Below are positions 32,613 through 39,833 of a stretch of DNA of 64,000 bases, one piece after another; the first letter of the stretch is position 1, and each line of letters starts with the position of its first letter. The position numbers and the translations under genes were made by a program. Below the pieces are notes generated by a model. It was given only the letters and a program-made list of their open reading frames with translations. It had not been told where the DNA came from and made no database searches. Source of the DNA: Pseudomonas reidholzensis. GTDB taxonomy: Bacteria; Pseudomonadota; Gammaproteobacteria; Pseudomonadales; Pseudomonadaceae. Location of the stretch: assembly GCF_900536025.1 (NCBI RefSeq), contig NZ_UNOZ01000004.1:62001-126000 (forward strand), in the 5' to 3' direction.

Positions 32613-33632
32613 ATGTTCGCGCTCATGCAAAGCACCCGTACGCAGTCCCTGCACCTGTTCATCGACCCGCCCACGGGCCTCAAGGCCGTGGTGGCGATTC
32701 ACAGCGAGCAGCTCGGCCCCGCCTTGGGTGGCTGCCGCTACCTGCCGTATGCCGACGACGAAAGCGCCATGACCGATGCCATTCGCCTGGCCCAGGGCAT
32801 GAGCTACAAGGCGGCCCTGGCCGGGTTGGCGCTGGGCGGCGGCAAGGCGGTGATCATGCGCAACCCGCACGTGGAAAACCGCGCCGCGCTGTTCGAGGCG
32901 TTCGGCCGCTTCGTCGACAGCCTGCAGGGGCGATTCATCACTGCAGTGGACAGCGGCACCTCGACCCTGGACATGGACTGCATTGCCCAGAGTACACCGC
33001 ATGTCACCAGTACCACGGCCTCGGGCGACCCCTCGCCGCATGCGGCCATGGGCGTGTTCGCCGGTATTCGCGCGACCTCGATGGCGCGCCTGGGTAGCGA
33101 CAACCTCGAAGGCTTGCGCATCGCCGTGCAAGGCTTGGGCAATGTCGGCTACGCACTGGCCGAGCAGCTGCATGCGGCGGGCGCGGAGTTGCTGGTGAGT
33201 GATCTCGACCCGGGCAAGGTGCGCTTGGCGGTGGAGCAGTTCAATGCGCACCCGGTCATGAATGACGCGTTGATCAGTACTCCCTGCGATATTTTTGCGC
33301 CGTGCGGGGTTGGCCCGGTGCTCAACGGGCAGAGCGTGATGCAACTGCGTTGTGCGGCGGTGGCGGGGGCGGCGAACAACCAGCTGACGACCTTGCAGGT
33401 GGCGGATCAGCTGGAGAAGCGCGGGATCTTGTATGCGCCGGATTATGTGATCAATGCGGGCGGGTTGATCTATGTGGCGTTGACCCACCGCGGCGAGGCG
33501 CTGGGCACCATTACCGCGCACCTGGCGCGGATCCCCTCACGGCTGACCGAAGTGTTTGCCCATGCCCAGGCAGAAAAACGCTCGCCGGCGCGCGTGGCGC
33601 AGATGTTGGCTGAGCGTTTGTTGTACGGCTGA
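32613..33632 (+). CDS. ldh: leucine dehydrogenase (Glu/Leu/Phe/Val dehydrogenase family)
   Basis: A 339-aa NAD-dependent amino-acid dehydrogenase, shorter than glutamate dehydrogenase. GGCRYLPYADDESAMTDAIRLAQGMSYKAALAGLALGGGKAVI contains the catalytic Lys; IAVQGLGNVGYALAEQLHAAGAELLVSDLD is the Rossmann fold. It interconverts branched-chain amino acids and their 2-oxo acids. ATG at 32613 follows gggagccggtcg. The gene stands alone beside the hmg locus. Confidence 0.92.
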   Translation: MFALMQSTRTQSLHLFIDPPTGLKAVVAIHSEQLGPALGGCRYLPYADDESAMTDAIRLAQGMSYKAALAGLALGGGKAVIMRNPHVENRAALFEAFGRFVDSLQGRFITAVDSGTSTLDMDCIAQSTPHVTSTTASGDPSPHAAMGVFAGIRATSMARLGSDNLEGLRIAVQGLGNVGYALAEQLHAAGAELLVSDLDPGKVRLAVEQFNAHPVMNDALISTPCDIFAPCGVGPVLNGQSVMQLRCAAVAGAANNQLTTLQVADQLEKRGILYAPDYVINAGGLIYVALTHRGEALGTITAHLARIPSRLTEVFAHAQAEKRSPARVAQMLAERLLYG

Positions 33633-33634
33633 CT

Positions 33635-33741
33635 GGCCTCTTCGCGGGGCAAGCCCGCTCCCACAGGATCGCGCCGTTCTTTCGGTCAGCAGAGATCCTG
33701 TGGGAGCGGCCTTGTCTCGCGAAAGGGGCGCGCAGCGCCCC
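33635..33741. repeat. facing REP pair of mixed subtype
   Basis: The left arm is the gcggggcaagcccgctccca subtype; the right arm is the gagcggccttgtctcgcgaa subtype. The loop resembles that of the pair at 44351, so the arms have been exchanged relative to that unit. Confidence 0.8.
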
Positions 33742-33749
33742 CAGCGATG

Positions 33750-34013
33750 TCACTCGGCAGCGCCGCCCTCGAGCAATTCGGCCAGCGCATCTGGCTGGCT
33801 CTTGAACGCCCGGGCGAACACATCGCGGTTCTTGGCCATGTAGATACCGGCTTCCTCGACCTGCTGTTCGCTCAGCGACGGCACCGCCTTTTGCAGCACC
33901 TCGGCCAGGCGCTCGGCCAGTTCGAGCATCTTGTCATGACGATCGGCTTCGACTTTATCCATGAACAAGCGCTCCGGGTCGCGGCTGCTGCGGTACACCA
34001 CTTCGACGGCCAT
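33750..34013 (-). CDS. yebG: YebG family SOS protein
   Basis: An 87-aa protein that aligns with E. coli YebG: MAVEVVYRSSRDPERLFMDKVEADRHDKMLELAERLAEVL, then AGIYMAKNRDVFARAF. YebG is DNA-damage-inducible with no known activity. The start has a LexA box 42 bp upstream, which supports the call independently. Confidence 0.9.
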   Translation of the reverse strand: MAVEVVYRSSRDPERLFMDKVEADRHDKMLELAERLAEVLQKAVPSLSEQQVEEAGIYMAKNRDVFARAFKSQPDALAELLEGGAAE

Positions 34014-34054
34014 TCATCACCTCTGTGCCTTTTTGCGGGTTGATTGCTAGATAA

Positions 34055-34070
34055 CTGTATCTATATACAG
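34055..34070. promoter_or_regulatory. LexA (SOS) box of yebG
   Basis: CTGTATCTATATACAG has the gammaproteobacterial SOS pattern CTG-N10-CAG with an AT core, 42 bp upstream of the yebG ATG. Confidence 0.88.
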
Positions 34071-34202
34071 TAATCGCTCCGGCCCCCTCAGCGCAACTAA
34101 ATAGTGGCCATTTATCTCCGGGAAAAGCGTAGCGCACAGGTGCCTTGCGGCAATCGGTCGCCTTCCAAGGCAGGTGCCTGGCCTTTTTACTGCATGGCAC
34201 AA

Positions 34203-34220
34203 GCGTCACAGGCGTGACGC
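34203..34220. promoter_or_regulatory. inverted repeat before the PsiE gene
   Basis: GCGTCAC, 4 bp, GTGACGC: 7-bp perfect arms, 35 bp before the GTG start. It does not resemble a Pho box. Possible operator or leader hairpin. Confidence 0.35.
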
Positions 34221-34255
34221 ATCATCCTTCATGTCGTATCGGGGACTGGACAATC

Positions 34256-34726
34256 GTGAACATCAAATGGGCAGAAAAGCTGCGCAAGAGCCTGCACGGC
34301 ACCGCCGACTCACTGGGCAACCTGTGCGTCGAGTCGTTCCACTACCTGGCGTTGTTCGGGATCGGCGGGATTACCGCCTGGGCGGCGGTGGTGACCTTCC
34401 TCGAGATGCTCAGCAAGGGCGGGGTCAGCGTCGATGACATCCTGCTGCTGTTCATCTACCTGGAGTTGGGGGCGATGGTCGGGATCTACTTCAAGACCAA
34501 CCACATGCCCATCCGCTTCCTGCTGTACGTGGCGATCACCGCGTTGACGCGCCTGTTGATCGGCGATGTGTCGCACCACAAGGCGCCGGACGAAGGCTTG
34601 CTCTACGTGTGCGGCGGCATCCTGCTGCTGGCGTTCTCGATCCTGGTGGTGCGCTATGCGTCGTACCGCTACCCGTCGAGCCGGGTGCTGGACGCCAATG
34701 GCAAGGAAGTCGACGAGGGCCGTTGA
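34256..34726 (+). CDS. psiE: PsiE-family inner-membrane protein
   Basis: A 156-aa protein with four membrane helices (about 25-48, 58-80, 85-105, 118-140). HYLALFGIGGITAWAAVVTFLEML, LFIYLELGAMVGIYFKTNHMPIRFLLYVAITALTRLLIGD fit the PsiE family, phosphate-starvation-inducible in E. coli. The start is GTG at 34256 (MNIKWAEKLRKSLHG); an ATG further upstream is in another frame. Function unknown. It converges on the DUF3509 gene with a 3-bp gap. Confidence 0.88.
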   Translation: MNIKWAEKLRKSLHGTADSLGNLCVESFHYLALFGIGGITAWAAVVTFLEMLSKGGVSVDDILLLFIYLELGAMVGIYFKTNHMPIRFLLYVAITALTRLLIGDVSHHKAPDEGLLYVCGGILLLAFSILVVRYASYRYPSSRVLDANGKEVDEGR

Positions 34727-34729
34727 CCC

Positions 34730-35026
34730 TCAGGTAGCGACGCGGGTGGCCGTGAAGCGGTGCTGGCGCGGGTCGCGGGTCAGCGCGGCGAGCACTTCCA
34801 GCGGGTTCTCGCCCTGCTCGATGGCCAGGCCCAGGCGGATGCTGTCGATCACCCGCTGCAGGCGGACCGGGTCATTGCGTTGGGCTTCGCTGATCAGCCG
34901 CTTGGCGACCGCGCCGCTGTCATCGGACAGGGTCAGCATGATGCTGCCGTCGAGGCGCTCGATGCTCAGGTTTACCCGGTAGCGGGGGGCGAAGGCGTCA
35001 CTGATGAGGTCGAACGGGTTGTGCAT
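34730..35026 (-). CDS. DUF3509 family protein
   Basis: A 98-aa protein (NPFDLISDAFAPRYRVNLSIERLDGSIMLTLSDDSGAVAKRLISEAQ, then VIDSIRLGLAIEQG) of a small family seen mainly in Pseudomonas. It is probably cytosolic with no membrane segment. ATG at 35026. No known role. Confidence 0.8.
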   Translation of the reverse strand: MHNPFDLISDAFAPRYRVNLSIERLDGSIMLTLSDDSGAVAKRLISEAQRNDPVRLQRVIDSIRLGLAIEQGENPLEVLAALTRDPRQHRFTATRVAT

Positions 35027-35109
35027 GGTCGCGCACCTGCAAATGGCAATGGAGCAATTGACCAGGCTACCGCAGGGTTGGTTCACGGCCGCTGATCGGC
35101 CATGAACGA

Positions 35110-35138
35110 AAACGCCCGGTGCAATGCACCGGGCGTTT
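35110..35138. terminator. terminator after the HPF/RaiA-like gene
   Basis: AAACGCCCGGTGCA and its exact inverted copy around one base. On the minus strand a T-rich stretch follows, 19 bp after the ribosome-associated protein gene. Confidence 0.8.
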
Positions 35139-35156
35139 GTGTTCAGCAGACCTCGA

Positions 35157-35504
35157 TCATTCCTCCGGATCACTCGGTTCGAGGATCACCCGCTTGCTGC
35201 GCAACTTGCCGTAGAAGTGTTCAAGGGCGTTGTTCAGCTTGCTGGCGGCGCCATCTACCGCATGGTCCAGGGTAGTGGCGGTGTGGGTCACGGAAATCGG
35301 TTGATGGCCTTTGGGGCGAGCCTCCATCTGGCAGCGTTTGTCATGCGGTCCGGGTTTTGCGCCGTTGTCGTCGCGCAAGTGGACCTCGATGCGGGTCAGA
35401 TCGTCCTCGTAGCGTTCGAGGGTGCTCTCTAGCGTGCTGCGGACCCACTCGTTAAGCCGGATGTTGCTTTCGATATGGTTGCTGCTGTTGACCTGGATTT
35501 GCAT
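35157..35504 (-). CDS. ribosome-associated HPF/RaiA-family protein
   Basis: A 115-aa protein (MQIQVNSSNHIESNIRLNEWVRSTLESTLERYEDDLTRIEVHLRDDNGAK) with the sigma-54-modulation/HPF alpha-beta fold. Members bind the 30S subunit and promote hibernation or stability under stress. The usual short HPF is 95-102 aa; this one has a charged C-terminal tail (LRSKRVILEPSDPEE). The canonical Pseudomonas hpf lies next to rpoN, so this is a second copy. Confidence 0.85.
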   Translation of the reverse strand: MQIQVNSSNHIESNIRLNEWVRSTLESTLERYEDDLTRIEVHLRDDNGAKPGPHDKRCQMEARPKGHQPISVTHTATTLDHAVDGAASKLNNALEHFYGKLRSKRVILEPSDPEE

Positions 35505-35743
35505 GACTTCAATCCTTATTCAGCTTGCTCGCAAAGAGACGCGCCTAGGCCACTGAGGGCTGTGGAATTGTTTCGCCTCTTGACTCTAAGGTCAGGCATC
35601 CGCGCGACGATTTCAACCCCTTTTTCAGATAAATTTTTTGTAGCAAATACACCGTCGCAAAGCGCCATTTGCGGTCTATGCGCGCGGTGATGTGCCTGGC
35701 GATGCGGGCGAGACGCGCAGTTGATCGTTCAAGCTTTGCTTAT

Positions 35744-35762
35744 GAGAATTAAAATCATTATT
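35744..35762. promoter_or_regulatory. Fur-box-like site before the second iron cassette
   Basis: GAGAATTAAAATCATTATT matches the 19-bp Fur consensus at 15 of 19 positions by my count and lies 29 bp before the DUF3649 gene start. Confidence 0.65.
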
Positions 35763-35791
35763 ATTGCAGCCCCGTTTTTTCGGACCCTGTC

Positions 35792-36097
35792 ATGAAGAGC
35801 AAAGCCGCCGGGTTGCCCCTGAGTTACCGACTGGCCGTGACCTCGCGCAGCCTGGCTGCATTGCTGGGCGGCTACCTGCTGGCCTCCATGGCGAGTATCA
35901 GCCTGGCCTTGCTGCTGCCCCTGTCGAAAGTCGACGCGACCCTGATCGGCACGCTGCTGTCGTTCGTGTTCTATCTGCTGGCGTTCATCGGGTGTTTCGC
36001 CTGCCGCAGCGCCTGGCGGGCCTGGCTCGGGGTACTGCTGCCGAGCCTGCTGCTGGGGATGATCAATGGAGTGGCCTACTGGATGAAAAACCCATGA
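35792..36097 (+). CDS. DUF3649 membrane protein
   Basis: A 101-aa protein with three membrane helices (about 22-45, 47-70, 75-98). DUF3649 genes are typically the first member of iron-uptake cassettes with a PepSY membrane reductase and DUF3325. The stop overlaps the PepSY gene start (ATGA). A Fur-like site is just upstream. Role inferred from context: accessory to ferric-siderophore use. Confidence 0.88.
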   Translation: MKSKAAGLPLSYRLAVTSRSLAALLGGYLLASMASISLALLLPLSKVDATLIGTLLSFVFYLLAFIGCFACRSAWRAWLGVLLPSLLLGMINGVAYWMKNP

Positions 36098-37668
36098 AAG
36101 AGGGCTTCCGCCAGGCCATGGCCTGGTTGCACACCTGGACCGGCCTGATCTTCGGCTGGCTGCTGTTCGCGATCTTCCTGACGGGCACGATGTCCTACTT
36201 CAAGGACGAGATCAGCCACTGGACCCAGCCCGAAATCCGCAGCCACCGGCTCGACCCGGTCGCCAGCCTGGGCCTGGCCCAGCGCTACCTGGAGGCCAAC
36301 GCGGGCGATGCCAGCAGCTGGTTCATCCGCCTGCCCAGCGAGCGCGAGGCGGCATTGGGTGTCGGCTGGCGTGACAAGGACGCGGTCGGTCGGCGCGGCT
36401 TCACCAACAAGGCGCTGGACGCCGGCGACGGCGAAGTGGTCGAGGCGCGTGACAGCCGCGGCGGCGATTTCTTCTACCGCTTCCACTTCCAGCTGGAGAT
36501 GCCGCACCCCTGGGGCCGCTGGTTGTCGACCTTCTGCGCGTTCATCATGCTGCTGGGGTTGGTCACCGGGATCATCACCCACAAGAAGATCTTCAAGGAG
36601 TTCTTCACCTTCCGGCCGGGCAAGGGCCAGCGCTCGTGGCTGGACGGCCACAACGCGATCGGCGTGCTGGTGCTGCCGTTCCACCTGATGATCAGCTACA
36701 GCAGCCTGGTGCTGTTCATGTACATGGTCATGCCGGCCGGCATTCTTGCCAGCTATGGCAACACTGGCGGCTACTTCAATGACCTGTTCGGCCGCGACGA
36801 GCCACCCGCGTTGAGCGGTGTCGCCGCGCCGATGACGCCGCTGCCCGCGTTGTACGCCAAGGTGCAGGCACTCGAGCCCGGCGCGCGGATGGGCTTCATC
36901 CAGGTACAGAACCCGGGCGATGGTAATGCCCGGGTAACCTTTACCCAGTCCGCCGCCGACCATGTCGCCTACCGGCGCAGCGCCAACTGGACGTTCGACG
37001 GGGTCACCGGCGAGCTGTTGCGCCAGGGCGCGGGAGAAAGCGCCGCGATGATGACTGCCTTCAGTTTCGCCGGCCTGCACATGGGCAACTTCGCTGGGCC
37101 GTGGCTGCGCTGGTTGTACTTCGTCTTCGGCATTGCCGGCACCGCGGTGATCGGCACCGGCCTGGTGATGTGGCTGGGCAAACGCCAGCTCAAGCACGCC
37201 AAGAGCGCCAGCATGCCGGGCGAACTGCGCCTGGTCGAAGTGCTGAACATCGCCAGCATGAGCGGCTTGCTGCTCGGCGTGGCGGCATTCTTCTGGGCCA
37301 ACCGCCTGTTGCCGGTGGGCCTCGAGGGCCGCGCCGACTGGGAGGTCAACGCCTTCTTCCTGGCCTGGGCGCTGTCGCTCCCGCACGCCGTCCTGCGCCC
37401 TGGGCGCAAGGCCTGGGGCGAGCAGCTGGCGCTCGGTGCGCTGGCGTTTGCCCTGCTGCCGCTGCTCAACGCCGTGGCCACCGGGCAGGGCCTCGATCAG
37501 TCGATCGCCGCCGGTGACTGGGTCATGGCCGGCTTCGACCTCACCGCGCTGGGGACCGGGCTGTTCCTCGCCTGGGCTGCCGGCAAGATGCTGCGCCCGC
37601 CAAAACCCGCCGCCAAGCGCGCGCCCCGCGCGGCCAAGGCCAGCGTCCAACCGCTGGAGGTGCCGTGA
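36094..37668 (+). CDS. PepSY-associated TM protein, probable siderophore-iron reductase
   Basis: A 524-aa inner-membrane protein with a helix at the N-terminus (MAWLHTWTGLIFGWLLFAIFLTGTMSYF), a periplasmic PepSY region, further helices and a long C-terminal membrane part. HTWTGL and the GH/HN motifs (SWLDGHNAIGVLVLPFHLMI, GLHMGNF) are candidate haem ligands. It belongs to the FoxB/FpvG-like family that reduces iron released from siderophores in the periplasm. Coupled to DUF3649 upstream (ATGA) and DUF3325 downstream (TGATG). Confidence 0.9.
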   Translation: MKEGFRQAMAWLHTWTGLIFGWLLFAIFLTGTMSYFKDEISHWTQPEIRSHRLDPVASLGLAQRYLEANAGDASSWFIRLPSEREAALGVGWRDKDAVGRRGFTNKALDAGDGEVVEARDSRGGDFFYRFHFQLEMPHPWGRWLSTFCAFIMLLGLVTGIITHKKIFKEFFTFRPGKGQRSWLDGHNAIGVLVLPFHLMISYSSLVLFMYMVMPAGILASYGNTGGYFNDLFGRDEPPALSGVAAPMTPLPALYAKVQALEPGARMGFIQVQNPGDGNARVTFTQSAADHVAYRRSANWTFDGVTGELLRQGAGESAAMMTAFSFAGLHMGNFAGPWLRWLYFVFGIAGTAVIGTGLVMWLGKRQLKHAKSASMPGELRLVEVLNIASMSGLLLGVAAFFWANRLLPVGLEGRADWEVNAFFLAWALSLPHAVLRPGRKAWGEQLALGALAFALLPLLNAVATGQGLDQSIAAGDWVMAGFDLTALGTGLFLAWAAGKMLRPPKPAAKRAPRAAKASVQPLEVP

Positions 37669-37994
37669 TGTTGAGCATTGCCCTGATCGGCTTCGCCGGG
37701 TTCGCGGCACTATGCCTGGCGATGGACAAACACTTCACCGAGCTGCTCAAGCGCAAGCCACGCCCACTGCAACTGCGCGCCTTGCGCACGGCGGGCTGGC
37801 TGCTGTTGACCCTGGCCCTGGTACTGGCCGTGCACCAGCGCGGTTGGGCGCTGGGCCTGGTCGAGTGGATCGCCGTGCTGATGGCCGGGGTCACCCTGTG
37901 GGTGTTCGCCCTGCCGTACCAGCCGCGCCTGCTGCTCGGCCTGGCGGCGGCCAGCGTGGTGCTCGGCCCGCTGTTGGCCGTGTTCGGCGTGTGA
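37668..37994 (+). CDS. DUF3325 membrane protein
   Basis: A 108-aa protein with three membrane helices, the usual last partner of the DUF3649-PepSY-DUF3325 set. I took the ATG at 37668, whose A is the last base of the preceding stop. The FecI gene starts 3 bp after its stop, so the accessory and signalling genes form one transcript. Confidence 0.88.
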   Translation: MLSIALIGFAGFAALCLAMDKHFTELLKRKPRPLQLRALRTAGWLLLTLALVLAVHQRGWALGLVEWIAVLMAGVTLWVFALPYQPRLLLGLAAASVVLGPLLAVFGV

Positions 37995-37997
37995 CGC

Positions 37998-38570
37998 GTG
38001 AGCGAGCCGGTGGACCTGAGCAAGCCTGAGGCCGACACCAGCAGCGGTCGGGCGCGGTTTCTCCAGGTATTCCTCGCCCAGCGAGGGCGCATGGAGGCGC
38101 TGGTCAGCCGGCGGGTGGGCTGCCGCGCCACCGCGGCGGACCTGGTCCAGGAGTTGTTCCTGCGGTTCTGGCGGCGGCCCGAGGTCAAGGTCGAGGCGCT
38201 CGACACCTACCTGTTGCGCTGCGCCGGCAACCTGGCGATCGACCACCTGCGCAGTGAAGGCAGCCGTGAACGGGTGGTCGAAGGCCTCGCGCCGACCGAG
38301 CACGACAGCGCGGGGCAGGCCCTGCAACAGGCCCTGGAAGTCGACCACGACCTGCAACGGATCGAGGCCGCCCTGCGCGCCTTGCCCGAGCGCACGCGGC
38401 AGATTTTTCTCCTCAACCGCATCCATGGCTGCACCTACGGCGAGATCGCCAAGGCCATGCAGCTGTCCCAGAGCGCGGTGGAAAAGCATATGATGCGCGC
38501 CCTCACTGTGTGCAAGGCGAGTGTTGCCGAGCCCGCACCCGCCATGCGCAGGCCAGGGAGCGCCGTTTGA
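37998..38570 (+). CDS. FecI-family ECF sigma factor
   Basis: A 190-aa sigma factor started at GTG. Region 2: FLAQRGRMEALVSRRVGCRATAADLVQELFLRFWRRP; region 4: LRALPERTRQIFLLNRIHGCTYGEIAKAMQLSQSAVEKHMMRAL. It has a longer N-terminus than the copy at 13454, and the C-terminal tail (SVAEPAPAMRRPGSAV) is unconserved. It should activate the receptor gene at 39834. Its stop overlaps the FecR start (TGATG). Confidence 0.94.
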   Translation: MSEPVDLSKPEADTSSGRARFLQVFLAQRGRMEALVSRRVGCRATAADLVQELFLRFWRRPEVKVEALDTYLLRCAGNLAIDHLRSEGSRERVVEGLAPTEHDSAGQALQQALEVDHDLQRIEAALRALPERTRQIFLLNRIHGCTYGEIAKAMQLSQSAVEKHMMRALTVCKASVAEPAPAMRRPGSAV

Positions 38571-39553
38571 TGAGCCATACCGACCCGACCACCGCCGATC
38601 CAGGCCAGGCGGCCCTGAGCTGGCTGAGCCGGATCAACCAACAGCCTGCAGCGGCCGACAGCGCCGCCTTCAAGCGCTGGTTGCTGGCCGACCTCGCGCA
38701 CCGCAATGCGTATGCCGAGGCCCAGGCGCTGTGGCGCTTGAGCGAGGCGCCGGCGGCGAAGCTCGCGGTTGAGCAGCACGCCAGCCTGCAGCCCTACCTG
38801 GACGCCATTCGCCAGGCCCCGGCCCCGCGCCCGTGGCGGCGGCGGGGCGGTGCCTTGGCTGTGGCCGCATGCCTGCTGCTGGCGCTGGGCAGCCTGGGCG
38901 GCTGGCAGCCGCAGTTCTGGCTGCAGGACCTGCAGGCCGACTACACCAGCACCGGCCAGCTGCGCCAGGTGACCTTGACTGACCACTCGCAGGTGACCCT
39001 CGACGCCGGCAGCGCGGTAGCTGTCGACTTCGCCCACGGCGAGCGGCGGGTGCGGCTGTTGCGCGGTGCGGCGTTTTTCGAGGTCACCCACACCGGTGAG
39101 CCGTTCCTGGTCGATGCGGCGGGGGGCGAGGTGCGCGTGCTCGGTACCCAGTTCGAGGTGCGCGATCAGGCTGATGGCGCCCAGGTTACGGTGCGCAGTG
39201 GCCGCGTCGCGGTGACGCCGGCTGCCGGCCAGCAGGCCCGCGAGCTGACGGCCAACCAGCAACTGGCTTACGCCGATGGCACAGCGGGGGAGACCCTGGC
39301 GGTGGACAGCGACAGCCGCCTGGCCTGGCGACAGGGCTGGCTGAACTATTACCAGGTGCCATTGGCGCAGGTGGTCGAGGACCTGGGGCGGTATTACCCA
39401 GGGCGGATCCTGCTGCTCGATGATGAACTGGGGCAGCGCAAGGTCAGCGGCAGTTTCCCGGTCGAAGAGCCGCTGGTGGCGCTTGATTCGCTGGGCAAGG
39501 TGATGGGCTTTTCGCGCAATACCCTCCTGGGGCGCCTGACCCTGCTGAGATAG
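38570..39553 (+). CDS. FecR-family anti-sigma regulator
   Basis: A 327-aa protein. The N-terminal DUF4880 part (QAALSWLSRINQQPAAADSAAFKRWLLADLAHRNAYAEAQALW) is cytosolic; a helix at about 108-125 (GGALAVAACLLLALGSLGGW) crosses the membrane; the FecR domain has VTLTDHSQVTLDAGSAVAVDFAHGERRVRLLRGAAFFEV. The C-terminal KVSGSFPVEEPLVALDSLGKVMGF is the receptor-sensing STN-like end. It works with the sigma factor before it and the receptor after it. Confidence 0.93.
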   Translation: MSHTDPTTADPGQAALSWLSRINQQPAAADSAAFKRWLLADLAHRNAYAEAQALWRLSEAPAAKLAVEQHASLQPYLDAIRQAPAPRPWRRRGGALAVAACLLLALGSLGGWQPQFWLQDLQADYTSTGQLRQVTLTDHSQVTLDAGSAVAVDFAHGERRVRLLRGAAFFEVTHTGEPFLVDAAGGEVRVLGTQFEVRDQADGAQVTVRSGRVAVTPAAGQQARELTANQQLAYADGTAGETLAVDSDSRLAWRQGWLNYYQVPLAQVVEDLGRYYPGRILLLDDELGQRKVSGSFPVEEPLVALDSLGKVMGFSRNTLLGRLTLLR

Positions 39554-39670
39554 GGGGCCGCTTTGCGGCCCTTCGCGGGTGAACCCGCTCCCACAGGAAA
39601 GGTGCTGGCCGTTCAAGAGCGCGGACCCTGTGGGAGCGGGTTCACCCGCGAAGGGCTGCAAAGCAGCCCC
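39554..39670. repeat. facing REP pair
   Basis: Left arm ggggccgctttgcggccctt then cgcgggtgaacccgctccca, right arm its inverted copy with a few changes, loop about 30 bp. It lies between the FecR gene and the receptor gene, just as at 14892. Confidence 0.85.
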
Positions 39671-39833
39671 AACTCACCCTGCAATGAGTGTGAAGTGAAC
39701 AGACGCATACTGAGCCTGGGAACATTTTTCTAATTATTTTCAGCACTCAGGTGAGGTACCCCGACGCGGCATCCGTGTAGTGAGTGAATTGCGATTCATT
39801 CGCAGGCAATCACCCCCTCACAGGTCAGCGTCC

